A program made the translations under genes and the position numbers. This document shows positions 11,691 through 23,200 of a DNA stretch of 64,000 nt, piece by piece (the stretch's first letter is position 1; each line of letters starts with the position of its first letter). The stretch is from Rapana venosa (lineage: Eukaryota > Mollusca > Gastropoda > Neogastropoda > Muricidae). The DNA is taken from contig CM054135.1 of NCBI GenBank assembly GCA_028751875.1, forward strand, positions 5,047,163-5,111,162. Reading direction: 5' to 3'. Under the pieces are notes generated by a model. That model searched no databases, had not been told where the DNA came from, and worked only from the letters and a program-made list of their open reading frames with translations.

Positions 11691-12228
11691 CATACAGTTA
11701 AATTTGTGTGTTTCTTCTCATAAGTATACCTATGCCGATGTAAAAAAAAAAAAAAAGGTGTTTTGGTGGGGGGTGGGGGTGGAGGAGGATTGTTGCCTGG
11801 CCTGTGATATTGATTTGCGCTTTTTTATGTTTACTTATTGATTGTTTTAGCTATGCTTGCTTGTAGCCTACATGAATTTGTCGTCTATGTAAGATATTAA
11901 AAGAGTTGGTATTGGTAAGATTATAAGTTGAGTTAAATGACCATATAAATTCAGGCCATTCTGGCATAAATTTGTTTATACATTCTTTTATTCATTCATT
12001 CATTTATTTATTCATTCATTTATTAGTTGTTGTCATGAAAATAAAATCTTTTAGTTCTCTAAATACAAAAGTCTAAAAATCTTTCTGAAGAGTTGGGGGA
12101 AAAGCTCGGAATGACGTAGTTAACAAAATATAGTACTGTGTAATTTTACGCGAATAAAAAAACAAAAATAAAAACATCAACCTATGGGACTCTTTTTTGG
12201 CATATAAGTACTTCAAGATTCATAGAAC
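11691..12228. other. Intergenic sequence before the assembly gap
   Basis: AT-rich, with a (TTCA/TTTA)n stretch near 11980-12025. Nothing recognised. Confidence 0.4.
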
Positions 12229-12728
12229 NNNNNNNNNNNNNNNNNNNNNNNNNNNNNNNNNNNNNNNNNNNNNNNNNNNNNNNNNNNNNNNNNNNNNNNN
12301 NNNNNNNNNNNNNNNNNNNNNNNNNNNNNNNNNNNNNNNNNNNNNNNNNNNNNNNNNNNNNNNNNNNNNNNNNNNNNNNNNNNNNNNNNNNNNNNNNNNN
12401 NNNNNNNNNNNNNNNNNNNNNNNNNNNNNNNNNNNNNNNNNNNNNNNNNNNNNNNNNNNNNNNNNNNNNNNNNNNNNNNNNNNNNNNNNNNNNNNNNNNN
12501 NNNNNNNNNNNNNNNNNNNNNNNNNNNNNNNNNNNNNNNNNNNNNNNNNNNNNNNNNNNNNNNNNNNNNNNNNNNNNNNNNNNNNNNNNNNNNNNNNNNN
12601 NNNNNNNNNNNNNNNNNNNNNNNNNNNNNNNNNNNNNNNNNNNNNNNNNNNNNNNNNNNNNNNNNNNNNNNNNNNNNNNNNNNNNNNNNNNNNNNNNNNN
12701 NNNNNNNNNNNNNNNNNNNNNNNNNNNN
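12229..12728. other. Assembly gap, exactly 500 N
   Basis: A round 500-N block, so its length is probably nominal. It removes most of the 3' UTR and polyadenylation region of cyclophilin gene 1. Sequence resumes at a point homologous to about 41455 in the downstream flank of gene 2. Confidence 0.98.
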
Positions 12729-12896
12729 CATTACAAGCATTATCAATGCATGATGAAAAGAAATGAAGAAGAATGCAAAACCTAGCCACTATACCACAGG
12801 ACTAGACTTAATACAAACAGCATTTGCAAAGGGAGTTTAAGGATCCAGTCAGGACTTGCAAAAGCTCTCCCTAAAAAACAAGCACAAAAACAAAGG
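12729..12896 (-). other. Gene 1 3' UTR start
   Basis: Homologous to about 41455-41648 downstream of gene 2, including gcattatcaatgcatgatga. Gene 2 carries about 30 extra GC-rich bases just after the stop. No polyadenylation signal is visible before the gap. Confidence 0.6.
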
Positions 12897-13029
12897 CTAG
12901 CATTCCCCACAGTCAGCAATCACTATTTTTTCCTTTGTCTTCCCACTGTCACTACCATACTCCTCAATTTTCTTGACCACATCCATGCCCTCCACCACAC
13001 TGCCAAACACAACATGCTTGCCATCCAAC
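12897..13029 (-). CDS. PPIA: Cyclophilin gene 1, exon 5 (stop codon)
   Basis: 133 nt from acceptor TTGTGTGCAG to TAG. Encodes (W)[34 protein letters not shown] and IVIADCGEC. It contains the LDGKHVVFG motif with the active-site His. Reading upstream of 13029 in the same frame is intron. Confidence 0.94.
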
Positions 13030-13577
13030 CTGCACACAACAAAGCATGCTGGGTAAAATGACAGACTGAAAGATGTCATTCTTGACATGGTCAAGCTGGC
13101 AACTACAACAGGACTGCATTGGGGGGAGGGGAGGGGGGGGGGGGTTCCCAGCAAGATGTCAAAAAGCAAAGACTGCTCTGTGTGTTTGTGTGTGCACGTG
13201 CGCATGCATATATATGCGTGAGTGGTGTATGTAGATATGTGCACTAGCATGTGTGTAAGGCAGCTGTTTACCCAAGGAGAAACAAAACAGCAAATAGCAC
13301 CTGTGCCTGACAATGGTGGCAAGCCCTTTAAAAATAAGTCATGTCCGTCGACAAAGTGCAACCCCCAAAAAGTTTCATCAAAGTAACACAACAAACTATA
13401 AGATTCATTTATAAATTGTATAAATCAACATAGCAATCAAATTTGTTAATTTTAAATATTGTTATACCTTTTTTTAGACAATCGTCTCAAACCTTTTTTT
13501 TTTAATGTTGAATGTCATGCAAAAAATATGAAATGCCTGTAGTGAAGTCCACAAGTGAATAACTCAAAGTCTTCTCT

Positions 13578-13660
<83 letters not shown>

Positions 13661-16600
13661 AAACGGAATCAGCTTTGCATAGCAGGCCTGGTTTGTGCCT
13701 AACAGCTCTCTTCATGCCTGCTGTGTTGTTTTTCTTCATAGACCTGAGTGGTCTGACTGTAGTAAACTTACAACTCATGTAAATGTGTGTAGTCACGCAA
13801 ATGTGTACTCTGTATTTTGGATACAACATAGCAGTTTTTGTGACAAAATTGCTGAGAATCTTTACTGCCAGGAAAAAATCTGATTAAAGATTCTTTTCAC
13901 AGAGTCAGAGAATTTTTACAGTTTCAGGCATAATAATTAACAAAAAGTTATGGCTTAAAAACTATTTAAGATTGAGAAACAAATGTCTAAAACATTTTTA
14001 GGGTAAATGAATAAGGAATCCAAATCTCTAGTCAGATTTTTAACTTTTTGATTATTTCACATTACATGACATGCCTAGTTAGAAATTATAATCCATGCAC
14101 ATTTTTTTCCCGACACTAAGGCAAATTTCTTGGTGAAGATATGCAAGACAAACCACAAAAAGAGTGAAAATACTCTTTGGGGATCACCTTTACGATAACC
14201 AATTTGATCAAATCCACAAGCACAAATTTCAGTATAATGCATCAATTAACTTTTCTGACCCTCCTGACTTGGTCACACCCCTCCTCCCCACTCTGATTCC
14301 TTCTCTTTACCACCCCTCTCCCCCTACCCATACCATCCCTTCCCCCTATTTTCTACTTCCTCAGGCCTTGATGGGCTTTTGCTATCACAAAATCTGAGTG
14401 AACTCACTGTCACTATCATGAGTGTACACTTCTCTGCTACACAGCATTCAGCAAGTATTCCACATTGCTATCACTGTCATAAGCATTGTCAGTTTCATGG
14501 GAATCTTTAGACAAAAAGATCATCCCTTGCCATCATTTTGATCAAAAATCATCTGCAGTGCTTACAAAGTAGCGTACGTTTTCCTTGAAGCAGACTGCTG
14601 ACTAACTGTCGAGCACAAAGGTTCAGAATTCAATATGTGGAGCTCGGCTTCCATGCACAAGCTTAATCTGTACAGTGAGAAGATAATTTCACGCATTACT
14701 GATAGTCAAAGTTTCATTACAGTAGCATATAGAAAGCTCAAGATACAGGCCCAGTAGCTTGAGTATCTATAGCTTTATTTGTTTTTAATCAATTTTAACA
14801 CTTTTGGTTTTTTCAAAACCTAAAACTCACCAGTCTGTCTTTACAGTACACAGGAAGAACTGGGAACCATTGGTGTTGGGGCCAGCATTAGCCATGGAAA
14901 GAATTCCTGAAACATCGCCATACAAAACATATCAGTGCAGCAATCACTGCCACTGGACTTTTTTCTCCTTTTTTTTTAAATTTAAGTTTACCTAAATCCT
15001 TGAAAAATCTATTTAAAACTTTGTCACACACACACACACACTCTAAACAGCCCTTTTACATTCGATTCTCTTCTCTCCTCTCTCTTCTCTCTCCCCTCTC
15101 CCCTTATCTCTCTCTCTCTCTAAACACACCACAACACACACACACACTGAGGAGAGAACACAGACAAGGGGGGGAGTAAGAACAGTGAGACACTGTTGGG
15201 GGATAGTCCTCTTACAATGAACCATGAAAAGTAACCATTGTCAAAGCTGCCTCCACGAAATACGGCTTGACAACCTTGTTTTTGGTGACCCTTGTCCTCC
15301 AAAATTTTCTTTTTTTAAAAGTTACATTTGTCAAATTGCGGGGGTGTTTTTAAAAACAAGTTTTCCCAACATAAACTTTTTTTTTTTTTTCACTTACCAT
15401 TTTAAAGCCCTAAGTTCTAGTCTTACAAAATAACCACAGCAAAAAAAACCAAGATTTCTCGGGCTCAAAGTGAGAGCCTGGAGCTTAGGGTCCAAGTGAA
15501 CACCTAAATACTCACTACCATGAATAACAAGTAAGAAAGGGGGGGGGTAAATACTCAACAAGATATTTTGTAAGCCGCTTGCGGGGGGCGGGGGTGTACA
15601 TGGTTCTTTGACAATGAACTCTGTTTGAAAAACCCCACGGGAGTAAACCCTGACTAAAAATCCCAAAGTGGGTCCAAAATGTTAATTTATACAGTTTTTT
15701 GATGAACAAATTTTTTGTTTTCAAAGCACTCCAGGGGATGTAAATGCTGACGAGTGCCAAGAGTTGGTTCCTATCTCTGGGAATCACATCCAGACAGAGC
15801 ACAGGTGACTGTGGAATAATAATATTTCTTTTTTTACGAACTTTTAAAATAATATTCATTTCCTACAAAAGTTCCAAAACAAAAAAGAAAAATCCTTTCC
15901 ACAATCACTATGGATCAACAGCCAAAACTCTGTGGCTATACTAACTAAATAAGAGCTCTATCAGTTAATGACTTTCACAGTCTTCATGGCTCTCCTTCTA
16001 TTCCTTCAGGTAATCTCTGCTTTCCTCCCCTGCTGCCCTCTGCCTTTCTTGCTCTCCTCCTCTCCTGCTGCGATAACAGCCCCTTGTACACAGTACCAGG
16101 TCCCTTCTACCAGCTGCTTGTAAAGGCTGGAAGATTCCAAAAACTTAAGGAACTCTCCAGAACATCACAGAAAGTACACAAACATCTTAGGCTACAGTAA
16201 AGCATTCTGGAAACTTCTAGAATTTCTCAGAATACTGTAGACCACATTGGAAATTTCATGAGCAAACGAACATATACAACCTATAGGCTATGACATTTCT
16301 AAACAAAATTAATATTTCATTGCCAATGCGTGCATCAGTGAGGAGTGTCGATCACATCAATCCTAGAAATTTTCATACTAGGAAATCTGCATCTGTAAAG
16401 GTGGGAGGGGGCAGGGGACAAAATGAAGTTAATATTCGTAAGATATGTTCTATAAGAAAGACTGTCTAAGTGGAGGGTAGTCTGTCAATTGAGTAAGATG
16501 TACTGGGGAGGGGGTGGGGGGTTCTTTCAGTATCATGATTTTATTCCCAGATTCATTAATACTAACATAAAAATTAAGATGGGGGCACAGATTTATCCCC

Positions 16601-17243
16601 TATAATTAATGAAGAGAACATAGGGAAAATATGACCCTATATTATACATCTCATTCCAGTATGATCCTATTCTCCACCACCACCACCCCCTCCCTAAATG
16701 CACACTCTGGCCAACCTCCTGGTTCCATTTGATGATCATTTTTCAATATGCTGAGTCAACTATCAACGCTGTAGTCGATGCACATGACTGATGCACATAA
16801 TCACTTCCATTCAGTTCTGTAAGTTCTTTATCTCCGACATTGTTACTATTTTTGTGTTCCAATCTTTTATTTATTTATTTATTTATTCTTTTATATAGAG
16901 GATAATGGAATAATAATAATAATAATAATAATAATGTATGGAATTTATATAGCGCTGAATCTTGTAAAGCAACAAATCAAAGCGCTCAGATTTTATTTCA
17001 TACCACTTTAAGTCATGGCAGATTTCTCTCCGTGAAATTCGGGCTGCTCTCCCCGGGGAGAGCGGGAGAACGCGTCGCCACTTAGCGCTGCGCCACCCTT
17101 TCACCCTTTTTTTTTTTTTTTTTTTCTGCAGCTGTATTTGTTTCCCTATCAGAGTGGCTTTTTTTCTAAGAATTTTGCCAGGGACAACTCTCTTGTTGCC
17201 GTGGGTTTTTTTACGTGCGCTAAATAATTACGTGTAACACACG

Positions 17244-17274
<31 letters not shown>

Positions 17275-20200
17275 TAGCGCCCAGACCACCACTCATGGTC
17301 TAATGGATGGGGGAAAAATTTCCGGTCCAAACGGGGGTACGAACCGCCGCACACTTCAGACCCGGACTTTTCGCTTTCTAGACAGGCGCGTTACCTCTAG
17401 ACCACCGATCCACTTAGACCACCGATCCACACATGTGCTTTTTTACATCCAGTCCCTGTGTGTATGCGGTTTTGTAAATTCTGTCATCTGTTCCCACCGG
17501 CACACAATGGGCCTACTCTTACGAAGAGCGGAACAGGATTTACCGTGTGTGCAATATGTTCTGCATGCGTTCGCACACGGGGCCTCGGTTTATAGTCTCA
17601 TCCGGACTTTGGGGAGAGTAGAGTCTGCACCGATGTTAACTCCAGGGGAAAATATCCCCTTGAACGGGAATCAAACCCGGGTCGTCAGATTGCGAGCGCA
17701 ATGTTCTGACCACTAGGCTATCCCGTCCCCCCAAATCTTCCCACAACAAGCCACCTTTGTAAACCAGTAGTTTCCTGAATTGGGAATCCCTGCTGCAATA
17801 TAAATCAAAACTAAAAATGATCTGGAACATAACCAAAGCAAGAGAGCTGTTATATCCAATCGGCCAGTGCACAAAGCGAAGCACTCAATATTGTCTTTTT
17901 GCACCTGATGGGATGCACTGCACTTGACCCCAAGAAGCAAAATATGCAGGAATCCTGCAATGCCGCAGCCTAGCATCAACACTGTCTTTCCATCTTTGAC
18001 CCAGAAGGAAAAAAAAATCGGAAGTCTGGTTGGAAGAAAGATGGATTGTTCAACATGAAGCTGCAGTTTTGTCACTTCACTATCATTTTCCACTGACATT
18101 ACAATACAGGTAAATCAACGTCACAGTCAGACCCAGATGTGTATAACAACTGTATCTGGATGACCATCGTGCACCTGTTTAAAAATCAAAAACATCATCT
18201 TTAAAAACCAAAGAAAAAATGAATATTGATCACTTGTTTCCATCCCTTTCCCAGATTACTTACCTGGTCCTGTGTGCTCCAAAGAGAAGTTTTCGTCCTT
18301 AAACTTTGCACCATAGATGCTTTTGCCGCCAGTGCCATTGTGATTTGTAAAGTCTCCTCCTTGACACATGAATCTAGGGATGACTCTGTGAAAGGTTGAA
18401 CCTTTGTACCCAAAGCCTTTCTCTCCAGTGCAAAGGGCCCTGAAGTTCTCTGAAACAGTCATCAACATTGCTGCGGTCAGTGATAACTCTCTATTTAGGT
18501 CTCCTTGCTTAAAAAATCATCATCAAAACCATCACCATCACGATCAGGTATCAGCATCACCATTTATGTATAACCATTATGAAACTGTTGGGTTGTTTTT
18601 TTAATTCATTTACAACAACAAAGATCATCATCATCATCATCATCATGGTTACATGATCAACACCACGACTATAATACAACCATGATAATAATTTTTTTTT
18701 TTAATCTTGATGGAACTTGTTCAAAATCAACACCATTCAATCCCTTCAAAAATATCTGACAATGCAAAATCTTTTTTTTTTTTAATTTATTCAATTAAAA
18801 ATCATTAAATGACAAAATACCTTAATTGTTTCATTCTTTAACTCTATTGTGCCTGGAGCTGTCATCAACTGATCTGATCTAAGCCTATAGAATATGAACT
18901 TTTTTTTTGAAAAGACTGTTTGTACACAAAACCTCTTTTACAGGACTGAAAGATGTCTAATACAACAGACATGAGGAGTTTAATCAAAACGAGCTCAGCT
19001 CAGCCTGCCCTTTCTTGCCTCAGTTAAGTCATGACAGTGAGTTATAGCGCTCAGGTGCACCTTTGATTGAAGGCTCTCTCCTGGATTTGTTACCGCCAAT
19101 AAAACCAGGCTGAAGGGATGCCAACCTTTCCACATAATCTATCATCCCCTGGTTACAAAAAAAGCATAACAAATACTTCAATATGTACAAAATTAATACA
19201 CAAGATAATGCTATATGGGAAAATAACACTGCAGAATGGACATCCTGTGCCCATCCCAGTGTTAACAATATTATCTGGTCACCAGAACAAACTTAAAAAT
19301 GATAAAAACAGTTACAGACCTATCGCGTTAACCTCTCACACAGGAAAACGTATGGAAAAAATAATTTTAAACCGACTAATGCATTATTGCGATAAAAACA
19401 AAATAATCCCCATTAGCCAGGCAGGTTTTCGAAAAGGTAGATGCACAGCAGATCATCTGATTAAACTTAGTACGCATATTAAACACCAATTTGCTAGTAG
19501 GAAAAATGTGCTTGCCACCTTTTTGATATAAAGAAAGCATATATCAGGTCTGGCATAAACGATTACTATATAAACTAAAAAACATTGGCTTATCTGGTAA
19601 TATGTATCATTATATTAAAGCATTTCTCTCAGAAAGATGTATGCAGGCCAAAGTTGGAAATTCCTATTCTACTTTCCCGGTTTCCAACAATGGGTATTCC
19701 ACAGGGATCATTATCGCCCCAAACTTCTTTTCAATTTTCCCCTTCTTTATGATTCTTCCTCAGTGCCTCTCCAGTAATGCCACCCGTCCAGTAATGCTGA
19801 TGACATTTGAAATGTGGATGAATGTTACGATGAAAAGAAAACACCAAAGAGGCATCTAAACTATATAAAAAATATGTATCAGCTTGAGCAAAAACAAACT
19901 TAAGGGACTACATTTTTGAGAATGGTCTTTCATTGTCTCCTGAAAAGACTAATCTCGAAACTTTTAAATAATGGCACTAACCCCCCAGTTCTACCTGTTT
20001 TTTCCAAAAAAAGGGAAAGTGTTGGAATATAAAACTTTGGTGAAGTTTTTGGGAGTATATTTTATGTTCCTACACTAAGTTTGGAAATTATCATATTGAT
20101 TATTTAAATACTAAGGCTCGGAAAAGTCTTAATCTTCTGAAAGTTATTAGTAAACAAGTGTGGGCTTATGTTTGTAGCTTTTTTAAAACATTTGGCAGTA

Positions 20201-23200
20201 TCTTTAGTACGTTCCAGACTCATTTATGGCCGGGAAAACATTTTTCAGTGCTCCAAAATATTATTACAGAAAATTGACAAGACTAGACTGCAAGGCTTTT
20301 CGATTAGCTCTGGGGTTCCCTTTTTCATGCATTGTCCATGGGTACCTATAAGGAGATAGGAATTTTGCATTAGACGAATATCGACAACTGGCTGTGGCTA
20401 AATATCTCTTACGTTGTTCAACACAAGAAACTAATGTGGACAACGAAATTATTATAAGATCTGATGTCAACTTTCCAAAAAGAGCACATTCTATTCGCTC
20501 TGTAACCACAGCTAGAACCTATACTTCTCAATTATTTGATCAAGCAGATATAAATCCCACAAAAATAGCTAAATCGAAGATTCACTCCTCGCCTTGTCCC
20601 CCAGGGGAACTTAAGAGAGCTAATTTGACGTAAATTATTCCTCTTAACGAAAAAAGGTAATGAAAATATTCTTAGCGCATCAGTAAAAAAATAATACAAA
20701 CTACATACCCAAAAATATTTAAAAATTTACACAGATGGTTCCCTTTTGAACAATAATGAGGGGGGTGCAGCGTTTGTCATACCATCTTTGAAAAAGAGAA
20801 TCTTTTATGGGGAAAAAATCGACTATTTTTAACAGCTGAATTGTCTGCTATTTTGATGGCTTTGTATTATCTTTTAGATTTCCTAAAGACATAATTCAAA
20901 ATACTTTTCTGTGTTGATTCCAGGCAGTCTTACTTCCCCTGAGAAACTTCAGTTCAAAAGTGAGACAAAAATTTAAATAATTGAGATTAGTCATCTAATT
21001 CATTTCTGATGATACGAGGCACGGGTGTTACCTTTTGCTGGAATACCCCGCACTGTGGTATTTACTTTAATGAAAAAGTTGACAGAAAAGCAAAATGTGG
21101 AGCTGAGCATATCGATGGGTTTTTGCAGCATAAGTTTCCTCTAATCCACCATGAGGGCTATAGCATGTTACAAAAAAGCATGCTGGAAACACTTTTAAAA
21201 AGAAACTACAAAGTACCGGTTATTCCTGGAGTGATGATGTAGCCCATGTATTATCTTTTGATAAGATCAAATATCGTAATTTACATGAATATAGAAATGT
21301 TGTATCTCTTATATACAGTTTAAAGCTCAATGCTTTAGAAACGAAATTTTTAAAAAAAGGGAAAATGTATCTGTGGTGAAAATCTTACCAATGATCACAT
21401 TTTTTTACGATGCAGAGATTGAAAAACATCTTACCTGCCTTCCCAGTCCGAGCTTGCAGCAAATTCTTAAGACATTTCCCTTAATGAAAAAATTGTATTG
21501 TCCCTTAAACCATAACTCCTATTTTCAGACTCCCCTATATAAGGATAGCTCAAGTATAGAATTGGAAAGCTGGTATTTTGCTGTTTGATGTTTCTGGGGT
21601 TGGTTATTTTTGGTTTTTTGTTGGGTTTTTGGTTTTTTTTTTCTTTTTTTTTTTCTTTTTTTTTTTTGTTTTTGTTTTTCCAAAATTCTTGTTTATGCTT
21701 TTTCATAATAGTTGTTTTATTACGATTGATTAGTTTTATGCATACCCCTCCCCCCTACACACACACACAAGCACGTGCGCGTGCGCACGCACACACATGC
21801 ACACGCGCACACACACACATACACACACTTTCCTGTCTGATATCACTATTTAGTGGAAGGACGTTAAAACTGAAGAACTACTACTACTACAAAACAATAT
21901 CTAATACAATGGGGGAAAAAAATTTGAAAGATTCGCCTGGAAAAAAAAAGGCAGGAGAATGGATTAGGAAGGTAAAAAATAAACAAGATTAAAGAAAAAA
22001 AATGTTAAGTGAAAGATAAGGGGCAATTTTCAGCACAGAATTTCAAGAAGATGGGGTTGCTGTTTATACTGATAGAGTCCCCTGCACCCCTACGGGGGAA
22101 TATGAGGAGAACAGAAGATATTACTTCACAGCAATTGCGTTAACAGACCTTGTTCTTGAACACATACTATAACAGCAAAAACCGCCAGCAGAAGTATGCA
22201 TAGTTTCTTCATATAATTATTCTACTAATGTTATTTTGCTGTGACTGGAGATTTCACTTTACACCAGTAGCACCCTATCAATTTTGCCTGTACTTTTGTG
22301 CCTGTGGTGACGATGTCAAAGCCTTCACTTCAGGGGTGCAGCCTCCTGAGAGAAGGTCACTGGAAGACCATTGTGGTGGCTGTCATCCCAGGACAGAGGT
22401 GGGCACCTCAATCAAATTGGCTCCATGACTAAACTAATGTCAGTAGAGGAGTTTTTCTATCCAATGTCTGGACAGAATCTCAGTCACCAATGTCATGTCA
22501 CGGGGAGCACAGAAAGGCCATGGCATCACTCCAATACTCACAATGTTCTCATGTTTGCGCCGCAAGGACTGGACTGGCCAGCCACACTTAGTTAAGCCCA
22601 TGAGCAACAACAGCACATCTCAACTGACACTGATCACTGGTCATCCATGGTCTACCAACAGGAATCTTACAAGATGGTATCCTGCACATGATGGATCAGA
22701 AATGGCTCCACTGACCACCACCACCACAGTGATCCAGCAGCAGTGCTGGGCCCTGCTGCTTGGTGTTCTCACAGCAACCTAACATTGACATGTACCCTCA
22801 TAATAATAATAAGATATGGAATTTATATAGCGCTGAATCTTGTAAAACAAACAAATCGAAGCGCTTGCACTCAAATCATTTACACGCATGCAACTTTCCT
22901 CAAATATAATGAATAACAGATTTCAAATTTATGCGCGTGCACACACACGCGCACACACTCACAAACATACTTACGAGATGAAGGATGCTGTTGAAAAGTA
23001 GGGACAGATATGAATGGAGAGTCTCAGGTAGGAAATAAGTGTGTTTTGAGGCTGGATTTGAAGGTATCAGATGAAGGGTTTTGGCAAAATGAAAGAGGGA
23101 GGTAATTCCAGGTGGATGGACCAGAAACAGAGAATGAACGACGGCCAACAGTGGTCTGTTTGAATCTGGGTGCTCAAAAGCACAAAGTATCTGCAGCTAA

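Larger units (their letters stand above)
14907..18263 (-). other. Gene 1 intron 3
   Basis: 3357 bp. Its 3' part aligns with gene 2 intron 3 just upstream of exon 4. 15000-15170 holds (CA)n, (CT)n and T-rich tracts. 15200-16880 shows no recognised element. 16881-17732 is a nested SINE pair. 17733-18263 has no recognised content. Confidence 0.6.

Noticed and set aside
12197..12789. Open frames of about 180-190 residues on both strands
   Set aside because: They span the 500-N gap and consist almost wholly of undetermined residues.
12897..13394. A single-exon 165-residue reading of the cyclophilin C-terminal region
   Set aside because: The part upstream of 13029 translates intron; the residues before LDGKHVVFG do not match cyclophilin, and an AG acceptor with a matching exon 4 exists.
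17303..17716. 137-residue plus-strand open frame
   Set aside because: It lies antisense across the two nested SINEs.
17713..18099. 128-residue minus-strand open frame next to cyclophilin exon 3
   Set aside because: Falls in intron 3, has no family motif, and the exon-intron boundaries of gene 1 are fixed by gene 2.
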